Below are positions 49,501 to 58,657 of a stretch of DNA of 64,000 nucleotides, piece after piece. The stretch spans positions 21,632,367-21,696,366 of the forward strand of contig CAKAKS010000039.1 of assembly GCA_916700875.1 (NCBI GenBank), written 5' to 3'. The translations under genes were made by a program, and so were the position numbers. The stretch is from Sebastes aleutianus. Its lineage: Eukaryota > Chordata > Actinopteri > Perciformes > Sebastidae. Every line of letters begins with the position of its first letter. Within the stretch, counting starts at the first letter, position 1. The notes under the pieces were generated by a model, which did no database searches, had not been told where the DNA came from, and worked only from the letters and a program-made list of their open reading frames with translations.

Positions 49501-52500
49501 CTTTCAGTTAATTGCTCACAGAGTTTTCACACATCCAGCCCTGGGAATCCTGATAGTATTCAGTATGTAGGTCAGGAAAAGGTTTCTTTTGTTTTGTTAA
49601 AAAAGGCTAATTTTTATTAGGTTTTTAGATGCTTTTATATATTTAAATTACAAATTACCCAGTTAATGCATATTACTATACACACAAAGTAGTTATGGAA
49701 AAGCATGTCTGTTCAACCAGTCAAGATTAAAAAAAAGACACTTCATTTGAAATTACCCATTGAAATACTCCAACATTAACCGGAAACTGCTTCTTATAAT
49801 GAGCTTCATTAAAATCATTCAGCTGCTCCAGCAGAGCAGCAGTGAAAACATATCCCTCTCCAAATGTCAAGGTAACCACGGGGGGACCAAATGTTTAATC
49901 CAAATCAAATTATTGGGTCTTTAGTCACCCGAACAAGTCAAGATAATTTATCCAGCCCCTTGCTGTGCGGTGGACTGGGACTGAGAGCAAACAGTGGCCT
50001 TTTATCCCCGCCCCGGCCTACATTGAAGGGCGTACAGTGAGACCGCACACAAGGAGTGAACAATGGCTGCCCAGCATGGTGAGGCTTGTGCAGCATGTCC
50101 AGACCTTCAATGATGTTTGATTCATGAAAGGAATGAGAAAAAAAGCTAAAGAATTAGCAGAGAGGGAGCCAATTTTAGAGTGAAAAGGGGGTAACAAAAG
50201 TAAATCATTACAACCATTTAAACCAGCCACCAATTAACTTGCAAAAGACCCATTTCAAGCTAACAAAGTGAACTTATTTACATGCAATTCACATAAAACA
50301 GCTTTGTTGCTAACCACTGAAGGAGTCCTGTTTTAAAATTCACTCCAAAAAAAAACAACACTGCCAAACAAACACATTTACATTTTAGGTAAAGTGGAAA
50401 GCATGTTTAACTTTGTGTCTGGTTATAGGCTGCATACTAAAAGCTCAATAATGTTCCCTACAAAGTTAGCAATGATAAAACAACCTATAATGCTTTTTAG
50501 CTTAATTTAGCATGTAGGATTAAGTTAAATATCACAAGCAATCCCTCCTAAATCTCAACACAAATGGGTCAAAGCAAACACCTCAATGATAAATTGAGGT
50601 CCTGAGATGGAAAAAAACAATCCAAACCATTTCACACACACACGCAATTAAGTTCTTTTCACATCTCGTTACTGTGCTTTAATTAAAACGGAACAAATGT
50701 TCTTCTTTGCTCCAGGTGTTGTGTGCTGGTCTGACAAAAGGAAATTCAATTCTCACTACAGTGGCCATATAATGTATTGATTACTTGCTGTTGAATTAAG
50801 CTGCCATTAAGTGTTGCCAAGCGACGGCTAAATTATGCAAAGCTATGCACTGAGCTACATCAGCAGTGAGGTTTCTGAGCATGTTGAGGTTTTTAAAAGA
50901 GCCTAATGAACACATAACTTTTTTTAAATTCATAAAGAGAACTAGTAACTTTTCACTCCACATGTTACTTTTACCAAAAACTCAAGCAACAGAGGGGAAA
51001 GAAAAGCACAAGAAAATATGAAATATCTCTAAATAATGATCAAGAGGTGTGTAAAACTGATAGCAAATACAAAAAGCCCATTCAACTCCACTGAAACTAC
51101 TGTATGGAAACTTTATGGGCAGTTGTTTGCTGGTATGCTGGGAGGCACTAACCCAGCTGTCCGTCTGGCCACAGGCCTCATTAATCATAATGTATTGTAT
51201 TGACGTGGGGCCTTTTCAAGGGAAGCACACACACACAGAGGAACCAATCAGATTGGTCGCCATAAAGAAAAAATCTCTGAAGGGACCCTCTGTTTCCTAT
51301 AAGTAGTCAAACATATATCTGTTGGAAAACACACTCGTAAACACTAGCTTTGGCTCTCATTAAAGAAGATCTGTCTGATACAATGAGAGAAAAGTCCACC
51401 CCCCGACCCAGCAACTCCTTACAGTAGTTAACCCTTGAAGCCAACCTTGTCCATAAATACACACTTGAGGCAATTTCATTAATCCTCTGCTCTCATTTTA
51501 ACTTCATCTCTGTCAGGCCTGAACGGGCTGCTTTGAACAGTGAGGATTGGACCGCGGCCAAGACCAATTAGCTTGACCGGTGGCCAGGACGTATTTTCAA
51601 AAGTGTGAGACATGAGGTGAAGAATGGCAGAAGGAGAGATCTCTGGCCTGGCCAGTAATTAAACACTATCAAGTTTGGGCATCTTGCCAAAAGGAAGCAA
51701 TCCTTCCCTCCCACATGTGAGAGAACAGGACGCAGCAGCGACTCTCAGCAGGAAGAAGTCACCAATTATTAATAAGAGTTAGATCACACATCAGCTAACA
51801 GGGAGCGATACAGATGTTCATTTCCTGAATTGAGGCTCTGGGTACTTCATGTGGAGTTATAATCGCTATTATATATCCAAGAATGAACAGAGATATTACA
51901 ATTTGATGTGTCTGTAATTTATGAGAGAAAATGTACACTATAAAGATGGTAAACAATACAGTGAAGAAAAACACTATGGCCTTGATTTGGGCTGTTAAAC
52001 CTGCAGTAGGCAGAATGTTTTTGGCATCATTGGGCAAAATTTCCATAATAACCTTTCAGCATATTGTAATTCAAGTGTTCTGAGAGATAACTAGACTTCT
52101 GCACCTCCTCATGGCTCTATTTTCAGGTTTTAAAAAAATCTAGCCCTTGACGAGAGACTTTTGCCAATCACAGGTTATTTCAGAGAGAATGTTCTTATTG
52201 GCTGTGCTTCGGCTGGTGGGCGGTGCTTGGTATTTCCTCAACTGATCTCAACATGGCTGCCGGGTCACAAACTTTCTCATTTTACAGCTAAACAGTACAC
52301 TACAAGATGTTTCTGAAAACATTTTAGGTGAGAAATAGGCATTACAGTAACAGAATATTGATTCATATTTGATCAGCGCTGCCTAGTTTGACCGTTCGAT
52401 CGGAGTTCACGAGTGATTGACAGCCGGCTCTCATAGACAGCAGCTGGGCGGCAGACTCCAGCTCGGCTCTTACTGCTTGTTTTCCTCCGGTCTGTGAAAT

Positions 52501-54020
52501 CTTGCAGATGCCATTAGGAGCATCGGGGGACACCGGAGGACACAGAGAGACATGATTTTTTTCCGATTACCTGTCTCATGCACTACTGTCAGGATATAGT
52601 GACCGTTTTATAAAAATAACTTTTTTTTAAAATCATATTTGCTCCATTTCTACCCACTGCAGCTTTAAATCAAAGGTTACTTACTTGTTTAAATGAGTCT
52701 TCATAGCCCCAGTCAGCGAAGCCATTGGGTGATGTGAAGGAGTGTTGGCCTGCAGGAGAAGTCAACTCCTTCTCCTCATTCTCCTGTTTTATTGCTGAAG
52801 GTGGAGATTCGGACCTTTGCTTCACAGCAGACGACTGAGGTGTGGAATAAGGAGCGAAGGGGAAGCCTGCAACCTGCTGGATTTGAGGCTTCTTCGCCTG
52901 CTGATGAGGCACGTCCCCCACCTCCTCCTCATCATCATCACCATCATCTTCACCCGCCTCATCGTTCTCTCCAGGCTCCACCATTTCCTGTTCCTCCTCA
53001 TCCGAGTCTTCATCGTCCTCATCTGGATCTAGTCTGCTGAGATGGCTGTTCAAAGCTTGTGGAGCTGCTTGATAAGTCTGTCCATCTGCTTTGCCAAATA
53101 ATGCAGAGTCTAATCTGGAGCCAGAGTCTAATCTGGAGCCAGAGGCTCTTGCTGCTGCAGCGTGCTGAGCAAACAGGAGCTGGGCGTGAAGGAGATGTTT
53201 CTCTTGCAGGTTCATCTCCAGCTTGGCTCCTTGTTGTCTCTGCAGATGCTCCATCATCGCCTCCAGCTTCACAGCATTACCAGACTGTGGACACCCAGAT
53301 GAACTGCCCTCTTCGGAAAAGCTTGACTATGGACAAAAAATAAAATAGAAATCAACAACTTCATTGATAAAATGTTTGATTTTTTTGCTTTTATATGCTG
53401 TAGAAAATTATTAGAGATAATGGAAACTGCATTCAACAAGTATAAAAGGCTAAAAGAGGCAAAACAAACTTTTTACCAAATGCTTATTTAAGTACAGTCT
53501 GAATAAAGTTGTATATTTGTCTTTGGATACAAAGAAAATAGTCATGTAAAGTGAAAAGAGAGTCTGTTTCTGCCTCAAAAAGCACAGTGATGGTGGATTA
53601 AAATGAAACAAAGCTTGATGGCTTGAGACAATAATTACATGCAATACATTAATTCAGTTGAGAATAAATTAGTAGCAGGATGCAAAACGTTTTCTCACTA
53701 CAATTTTTCTGTCCTCACTTTGTTAAAAACGAATTAAATATGAAAGAGTTTAGGTTTATTTCAAAAACATCGATTCTTCGGTTTTATAAATAGAAAATTA
53801 TTTGCACAATGCAGATATATGCAAATACAAAGCCTACACTAATAATGATGAAAAAACATAATAACTAAAGAGAAAACTAAACAGTTAAAGTGCAAAATGT
53901 TCCAGGAACACGTCTACATTAATCGCCATTTGCTTTGTTACTGTAACAAACACGAGTGGGAGCTGGTTTACCAACCCAGTCGTCGACGCTCACCATTTGC
54001 CCCTTTGAGTAATCCATCAT
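39705..54020 (-). CDS. arid3b: AT-rich interaction domain protein 3B
   Basis: This is a nuclear ARID-family transcription factor that binds AT-rich DNA. Nine coding exons join in frame: 53994-54020, 52685-53326, 46285-46359, 46104-46176, 44058-44241, 42220-42461, 41572-41865, 41386-41475 and 39705-39844, giving 588 aa. Residues 109-147 form an acidic Asp/Glu tract. The extended ARID spans about 240-365 and contains LYELDHDPQRKEFLDELF, NRIPIMAKQVLDLY, LVTEKGGLVEVINKK and SITSAAFTLRTQ. The REKLES region, about 440-550, holds LEHFRERLERG and the MLFAQ end. YKLVTEKGG, KKIWRE, ECEKK, GRRPSY and SRDFAK match ARID3B better than ARID3A or ARID3C, and the EDC3/COX5A context agrees. Exon 7 carries glutamine and alanine runs. 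The second intron of the coding region, 6.3 kb, is the largest. Confidence 0.93.
39980..40415. mobile_element. Nearly palindromic TTAA element
   Basis: It lies between TTAA at 39976-39979 and 40416-40419. The left end AGGGATAGTTCGGGTG and right end CTTGAAATATCCCT are inverted. The two halves mirror each other so well that near-identical 61-codon open frames arise on opposite strands, at 39976-40161 (minus) and 40234-40419 (plus). These frames are by-products of the symmetry, not genes. Confidence 0.85.
40536..41065 (+). mobile_element. TTAA-type element, right end lost
   Basis: It begins AGGAATAGTTTGACATTTTG after TTAA (40532-40535), followed by GATGAGAAGATTGATACCAC and TTAGCTTAGCATA, a widespread teleost repeat. 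The expected mirrored right end is absent. Confidence 0.65.
43023..43095 (-). repeat. L2-type retroelement 3' tail
   Basis: Read in reverse it gives GTAAAGCGTCTTTGAGAACT and AGCACTATATAAATCTAATG, typical of the 3' end of fish L2-like elements. In an arid3b intron. Confidence 0.6.
43299..43985. mobile_element. Degenerate inverted-repeat element in arid3b intron
   Basis: The start ACGCTACGTTCACACTAC and the AAATCTG/CAGATTT-type motifs near both sides (CCCAAATCTG; CTGATTTGGGTC) recall a common GTTCACACT-ended teleost element. The right terminus is unclear. Confidence 0.4.
45180..45289 (+). repeat. Non-LTR 3' end with (CTAT)n tail
   Basis: AATTTCCCTCGGGATCAATA, then AAGTTACTATC and CTAT repeats, a common fish retroelement 3' terminus. 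Confidence 0.65.
45863..45902. repeat. (GA)n microsatellite
   Basis: About 20 GA dinucleotides in an arid3b intron. Confidence 0.95.
46495..46613. repeat. (CAGA)n microsatellite
   Basis: About 30 units of CAGA/GACA with a few GAGA variants, starting 136 bases from the arid3b exon at 46285-46359. The plus-strand frame through it (QTDR repeats) is not a gene. Confidence 0.95.
46835..47070. repeat. TA/CA low-complexity tract
   Basis: Alternating TATA, CACA and TATG runs (TATATATACACACATATATA) form purine-pyrimidine alternation over about 100 bases, then AT-rich sequence. Confidence 0.75.
47490..47660 (+). repeat. Non-LTR 3' end
   Basis: CTGCTGCTGTAACACCTAAT, CTCTGGCGATCAATAAAACG and a terminal CTTATCTTAT resemble a dispersed fish LINE 3' UTR. 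Confidence 0.6.
48544..49179. mobile_element. hAT-like element containing a tandem repeat array
   Basis: The left end CAGAGGTTCCCAGCG and right end GGTTGGGAATCACTATTG fit the CAGTGGTTCCCAACC type. The middle, about 48620-49015, is a degenerate array of AACCATTTATNCATTACTTT-like monomers of about 30-35 bases. It includes a 55-base unit repeated exactly twice in succession (about 48830-48940). No target duplication was evident. Confidence 0.65.
49200..51990. other. Unique-looking interior of the large arid3b intron
   Basis: No repeats or coding sequence were recognised over most of this stretch. It has mixed composition with homeodomain-like TAATTA-containing motifs, for example TTAATTAAAACGG near 50690 and CCAATTAGCTTGACCGG near 51565. 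It is a candidate for conserved regulatory sequence; nothing in this window alone proves it. Confidence 0.3.
51999..52664 (-). mobile_element. Foldback TTAA miniature element, copy 4, 16 bases from a splice donor
   Basis: TTAA flanks lie at 51995-51998 and 52665-52668. It is in reverse orientation relative to copy 2: it opens ACCTGCAGTAGGCAGAATG and closes CTACCCACTGCAGCT. It ends 16 bases from the arid3b exon 2 donor (exon end 52685). Confidence 0.85.
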
Positions 54021-54260
54021 CGTCAACAGGTCGGATCTAGTTTTTCCTTCTTCCCTCCTGCAGAAATGAATCGCATCTCATGACCAGCTTTCTTTTGAAA
54101 CAAGAAAACACAGATTGCTCAGCCTCAGATGTGTTTTCAGAAAGCCCCTGTAGTGTGGAGGAGGCCGGAGTGCTGTGAGCTGGAGGAGGAGGGGTAAAAT
54201 CTGCTCTGCTCTTTACCTCCCTTTGGTCACTGCTGCGCATGGAAACTCAAACATCTCTGA
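54021..54260 (-). promoter_or_regulatory. arid3b 5' leader
   Basis: The first coding exon (9 codons) begins at 54020 with two consecutive ATGs (ATGATGG). The leader upstream shows no obvious intron, and the promoter presumably lies within the following few hundred bases. No core element was identified. Confidence 0.4.
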
Positions 54261-55360
54261 TTGTCTGTCTACACCCCCAACAACTCGCGTGAATGAAAGG
54301 CCCGCCCCACGGTGCGTAGAGCTCGTGAAGTGGGTTTCCTTTCCTGCACATCCGTGGAACTATACCCACCCACTTCACACGGAAAGTCCCACCCACTGCT
54401 GTTATCCTACACACTTTGCATGGTGGTTACATAGAGGCAACTCGACCTCTAACTAAAAATATGACAAAACATTATTTTAGTCTTCTCCATTCACATTGGC
54501 TCTGACCTCTATACTCTACACCCACAGGACACTTTTTTCCTTTTTCCTCCACAGCAGAAACCAGCATGGAAATTCAGTCTGGCTATAAAGTCATGGTCCA
54601 TTAGTCACTGTCTTTTTTCCTTTGAGCAGGATTAAAGGGACTGTTTTTAAGAATCAGAAATGCTTGTTAACAGCGACACCTGTGGCCGTTAAGTCAACGA
54701 AAGTCGAATCTAAATAGACATGAACGAGCATCGCTCAAAACAGTGAGGCGACACACGTCAGCTAAAACCACAATATCACTCTATATTTCAGCTGCTTGGC
54801 AGTAATGTTAGCTGACAAGACGAAGGTCTCTCCATGAATCACTGCTGATCCTAGTGTTGGCTTTTCAAAGCGGGTCGGTGCCGGGGCTGAAGCAGGAAGA
54901 GAAACGTTATTGTCTCCCGACTGCGCCCGCAGGGAGACACCAGCACCCGGTCGGAGACGATAACGTAACTCGCTGCGTCACTTCACAAGACACGGGAAAC
55001 CTCTGTTGGTCTGGAGGAGCTGCAGCATTTATTTCTGCACAAACGTCCACTGTACATTCACTAGATATTCTCAGAGCTAAACCAACTCTTCCGTAGTGTG
55101 GAGTGTGCGCGCATGAACGTGTAGAGGTGGAGCGAGAACGCGCACGTTGTGTGAGTGAAATCAAGCAGGCAGCGGAACAGAGACTCCGGCCACACGCGAT
55201 CGCGCATATGCGAGCGTGCATGTGATCCCGATCCGGTAGATTTATACGTGTAAAAAGTTACAAACAGTCCCTTTAAGTACATTTAACAGACAGTGTGTAA
55301 AAGAGGCTGGCAGAGGTCATCTGTCGGAGGTATACTGCAGATCTAATAGCTTGAATTCCC
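54261..55360. other. Intergenic between arid3b and cox5a, partly CpG-rich
   Basis: Bases about 54850-55230 have many CpGs (CTGCGCCCGCAGGGAG, GTGCGCGCATGAACG, ATCGCGCATATGCGAGCG) against an AT-rich background. This could be a CpG-type promoter or regulatory island upstream of arid3b. No exon was recognised. Confidence 0.35.
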
Positions 55361-55440
55361 CCAAAATAATATATTTATAGAGCACTTTTCATATCAAGAG
55401 CTCAAAGTGCTTTACAAAAGAAAAGAAAAGTGCAACACAT
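55361..55440 (-). repeat. L2-type retroelement 3' tail
   Basis: The reverse strand reads GTAAAGCACTTTGAGCTC and GAAAAGTGCTCTATAAATAT, as at 43023-43095. Confidence 0.6.
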
Positions 55441-55512
55441 TCAAACAAGGGGACAACAACAGGACAGTAGATCTATGCTAAAATAGTGAAATTTAAAAAC
55501 AAAGACCATTAA

Positions 55513-56045
55513 AGCTGCAGTGGGTAGAAATGGAGCAAACATGATTAAAAAAATATATTTTTTTTATATAAAACGGTCACTATATACTGACAGTAGTGCA
55601 TGAGACAGGTAATCTGAAAAAAAGCATGTGCCTCTGTGTCCTCCGCTGTCCTCTGGTGCTCCTAATGACATCTGCAAAATTTCACACACCGGAAGAAAAC
55701 AACCAATCATAGTCGAGCTGGAGCCTGCCGTCTCTGAGCAGCTGTCAATCCCTCGCAAATATGAATCAATATACTGCAATGCCTATTTCTCACATAAAAT
55801 GTTTTCAGAAACATCTTGTAGTGTACTGTTTATTAGAAAGTTTGTGACCCGGTAGCCATGTTGAGATCGCCCACCAACCAGAGCACAGTCAATGGGAAGG
55901 CTCTCTCTCTGAAATGACCTGTGATTGGCCAAAGTCTCCCGTCACGGGCTAGATTATTTAAAGCCTGAAAACAAAGCCATGAGGAGGTGCAGAAGTCTAG
56001 GTATCTCTCAGAACACTTGAATTACAATATGCTGAAAGGTTATTA
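55513..56045 (+). mobile_element. Foldback TTAA miniature element, copy 5 (right end truncated)
   Basis: It starts AGCTGCAGTGGGTAGAAATG after TTAA (55509-55512). It lacks the AGCGCTGCCTAG-containing right inner arm and stops after GCTGAAAGGTTATT, without the terminal CTGCCTACTGCAGCT. Confidence 0.75.
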
Positions 56046-56584
56046 AACTCATTGCAGCTCCTACCTTGTGACTGAAATGTTTTTTCTGTCTCAGAATGGT
56101 TTGATTTCATTCATGAGGATTATATCTGACAGATTATAACCCACTCAGTCCTTTCTAACTGCTGAAATTCCTTTAAAGGACCATTACAACCCATAACGTA
56201 TAGTTATGGTAAAATCTATTCTAAAAGATTCTGGGAGCCAATGGAGCGTAGCTAAAACCGTCAATGGTTCATCTTTATTTCCTGTATTCATGGTGGCATA
56301 AACAAATAGATGTATGTGTTGCAGTCAGATCAACTTTGCCACTCAGTAGGCCACTAACTGAATAGACATATGGCTCTTGACTTTTGCTTGTCTACAAAAC
56401 CAATTTCAACTGCTATTTGGCACCTTGATGAACATCTCATGCACTTCTATTTTGAACAGCCCAATACTATATGTAACACATTATACTGGAAATCTAGGTT
56501 ATATTGACTCCAACCCCTCTATAAAAAGCCAGAGGCATATGCTGTTGACATGACCAGATTGATTACAGGATAAGAAGTCAAGAA

Positions 56585-57293
56585 TAGGGCTGCACAATTA
56601 ATAGAAATTTTTATCACAATCGCAATATTGCCTACTGCAATTTTCAAATCGCAGGAAGCACAATATTTGTTGAAGGCAAATTGTGTCAAAATACCATTTT
56701 AAGTTAAATATTGTGGTGCTGCAGAGATGTACTGAACTAAACATCATATTCTACAGACTTAAGAAAACATCTTTGTTTGATACAGATCCCTGCTAAAATC
56801 CCACCATAATCATTTTAATGTTTTTCAATGAAAATGAGAAAATAATGATCCAAAAATGATCATACCCTCTAATATCGCAAATCATTTCTCAATTGCAATA
56901 TCAGTCAAAATAATTGCAATTACATCAATCCATCCATTATCTGTAACTGCTAATCCTATTAAGTGTTGCAGGGGGGCTGTAGCTGATCCCAGCTGACATT
57001 GGGCGAAGGCGGTGTACACCGTGGACAGGTCGCCAGACTATCACAGGAGAGACACACACACATAGAGACAGACAACCATTCACGCTCACATTCACACCTA
57101 CGGGCAATTTAGAGTCAACAATCAACCTAACCTGCATGTCTTTGGACTGTGGGAGGAAGCCCGAGAACCCGGAGAAAACCCACGCTAACACGGGGAGAAC
57201 ATGCAAACTCCACACAGACGGGCCCCAAACCGGGTTTGAACCTGCAACCCTCTTTAATTGCAATTATATATTTTTTCAAATTGGGTAACCCTG
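56585..57293. mobile_element. hAT-like element with perfect 8-bp target duplication
   Basis: GTCAAGAA at 56577-56584 is repeated exactly at 57294-57301. The ends TAGGGCTGCACAATTAAT and AATTGGGTAACCCTG are imperfect inverted repeats. The interior holds a retroelement-like fragment at 56929-57255 between two halves of ATTGCAATT-rich hAT sequence. Confidence 0.85.
56929..57255 (+). repeat. Dispersed LINE-like fragment nested in the hAT element
   Basis: It includes CCATCCATTATCTGTAACTG, ATGTCTTTGGACTGTGGGAG and GGGGAGAACATGCAAACTCC, hallmarks of a very common fish repeat that I believe derives from an L2-type LINE 3' region. ATTGCAATT-like sequence resumes on both sides. Confidence 0.7.
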
Positions 57294-58162
57294 GTCAAGA
57301 ATTAAATTCTCACGCACGCAAGCACACACAATATTCATTGACTTGGAAAGGGAAATTTCAAGAATACAAAATCTAAACCGATTCCTCTCAAATAATATCT
57401 ACTTTTTTTTTCAGTGACCTTGTAGCAGATGCAGAACGGTGACTAATTCAATTAACAAGTATGATCAGTTGCTCTTTATTTTTCCTGTTAAACCACAGGT
57501 TTGCTTGGTTGGTACAGATTTATGAATCTCAGGCAGTATAAGAGATGTTGAAATTGGCGAAAATAGCTTGTTTTATCGAGTAATTGTGTTCTCGCTTTTC
57601 TTAAGCATGTCAAAGGTTACCAAAAATTACATTAGATCTACCAGTCGCATTTAAGTACCTTTGACTTGTTAATACTCTTTTAACTCCACTGCACTACAGT
57701 TTTTACAGTTTTAGCTGATAATTGCAAAGACTGCAGTGAAAAGAGCACTGAAATAATTTACTCAACTCAGGTTATTTTAACTCAAAGAATATCTTACCAT
57801 CGAGTACATTTTTGTTTTTAAAGAGAATACAATTATGCACATTTCAGAATGGTACAACTAGACACAAGCCCAATGAACATTTTTTACTGACACATTGGAG
57901 GTATTTTATGTTCATCCCAATAAGGGTGGCGTGCATGGTAATTATGAGCATAACATAATATTAAAACAATCTAATATTCTCTGTATAATACCGCTTGTAA
58001 AAATACAGAAAATTCCATGGACTGTAAAATTGCCTTCTGTCCCAATCTTTAAAAGAAACAAAACTTCAAAAACAATTTAAGTTGTCATATTTCGTATCCA
58101 TTCGAGCAATATTCCAGTTATGTGTTGAATAACAACATTACACCATTTGCAATTTGAACATG

Positions 58163-58570
58163 TTTATTTTACAAGCACATACATTCTCCCTGAAATGAAA
58201 ACAGATGTAATATTGATTGAATACAGTAAAATGATTTTTACATTCATGTGAAAACGCTGCTCCCTGGTGGCAAAAAGTGACTCTCACAAGAATGTCCTCA
58301 CACACACTCAGTCAACATGCACCATACAAGTGAGGCTCTGCTTTCAGTTAAAGCAACTTGTAATGAATTGAGTGTATTGTTTCAATAACTACTTAAAATA
58401 TCCCAAAATACTTTTGACACTCAAAGATAAACTTTCCTTTATTAGGTTCATCGATATTTTACAAGTAAAAGAACTTCATAAAGGCCAAATTAAATATCAC
58501 ACGTATTATATGAGGCAAACAGTTAAGCACAAGGGTTCTGTGTCCTGGGGATATCCACCGTCTTTAGATC
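58163..58570 (-). other. Probable cox5a 3' UTR exon
   Basis: On the minus strand a TTTGTTTCGTTTCAG acceptor near 58570 follows a possible donor just after the cox5a stop. AATAAA lies at 58168-58163. Human COX5A also keeps its UTR in a separate last exon. Not proven here. Confidence 0.45.
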
Positions 58571-58657
58571 TGAAACGAAACAAACAACATGTCTGTTAGG
58601 TTGCCCTCTTATGAGAAACAACACATGACTGATCAGAGTATATTAATACCTACTCAT

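Noticed and set aside
52792..53040. His/Pro-rich plus-strand frame
   Set aside because: Antisense shadow of the acidic Asp/Glu tract in arid3b exon 2.
39705..54020. arid3a or arid3c instead of arid3b
   Set aside because: The diagnostic residues YKLVTEKGG, KIWRE, ECEKK, GRRPSY and SRDFAK, plus the linkage with edc3 and cox5a, favour ARID3B.
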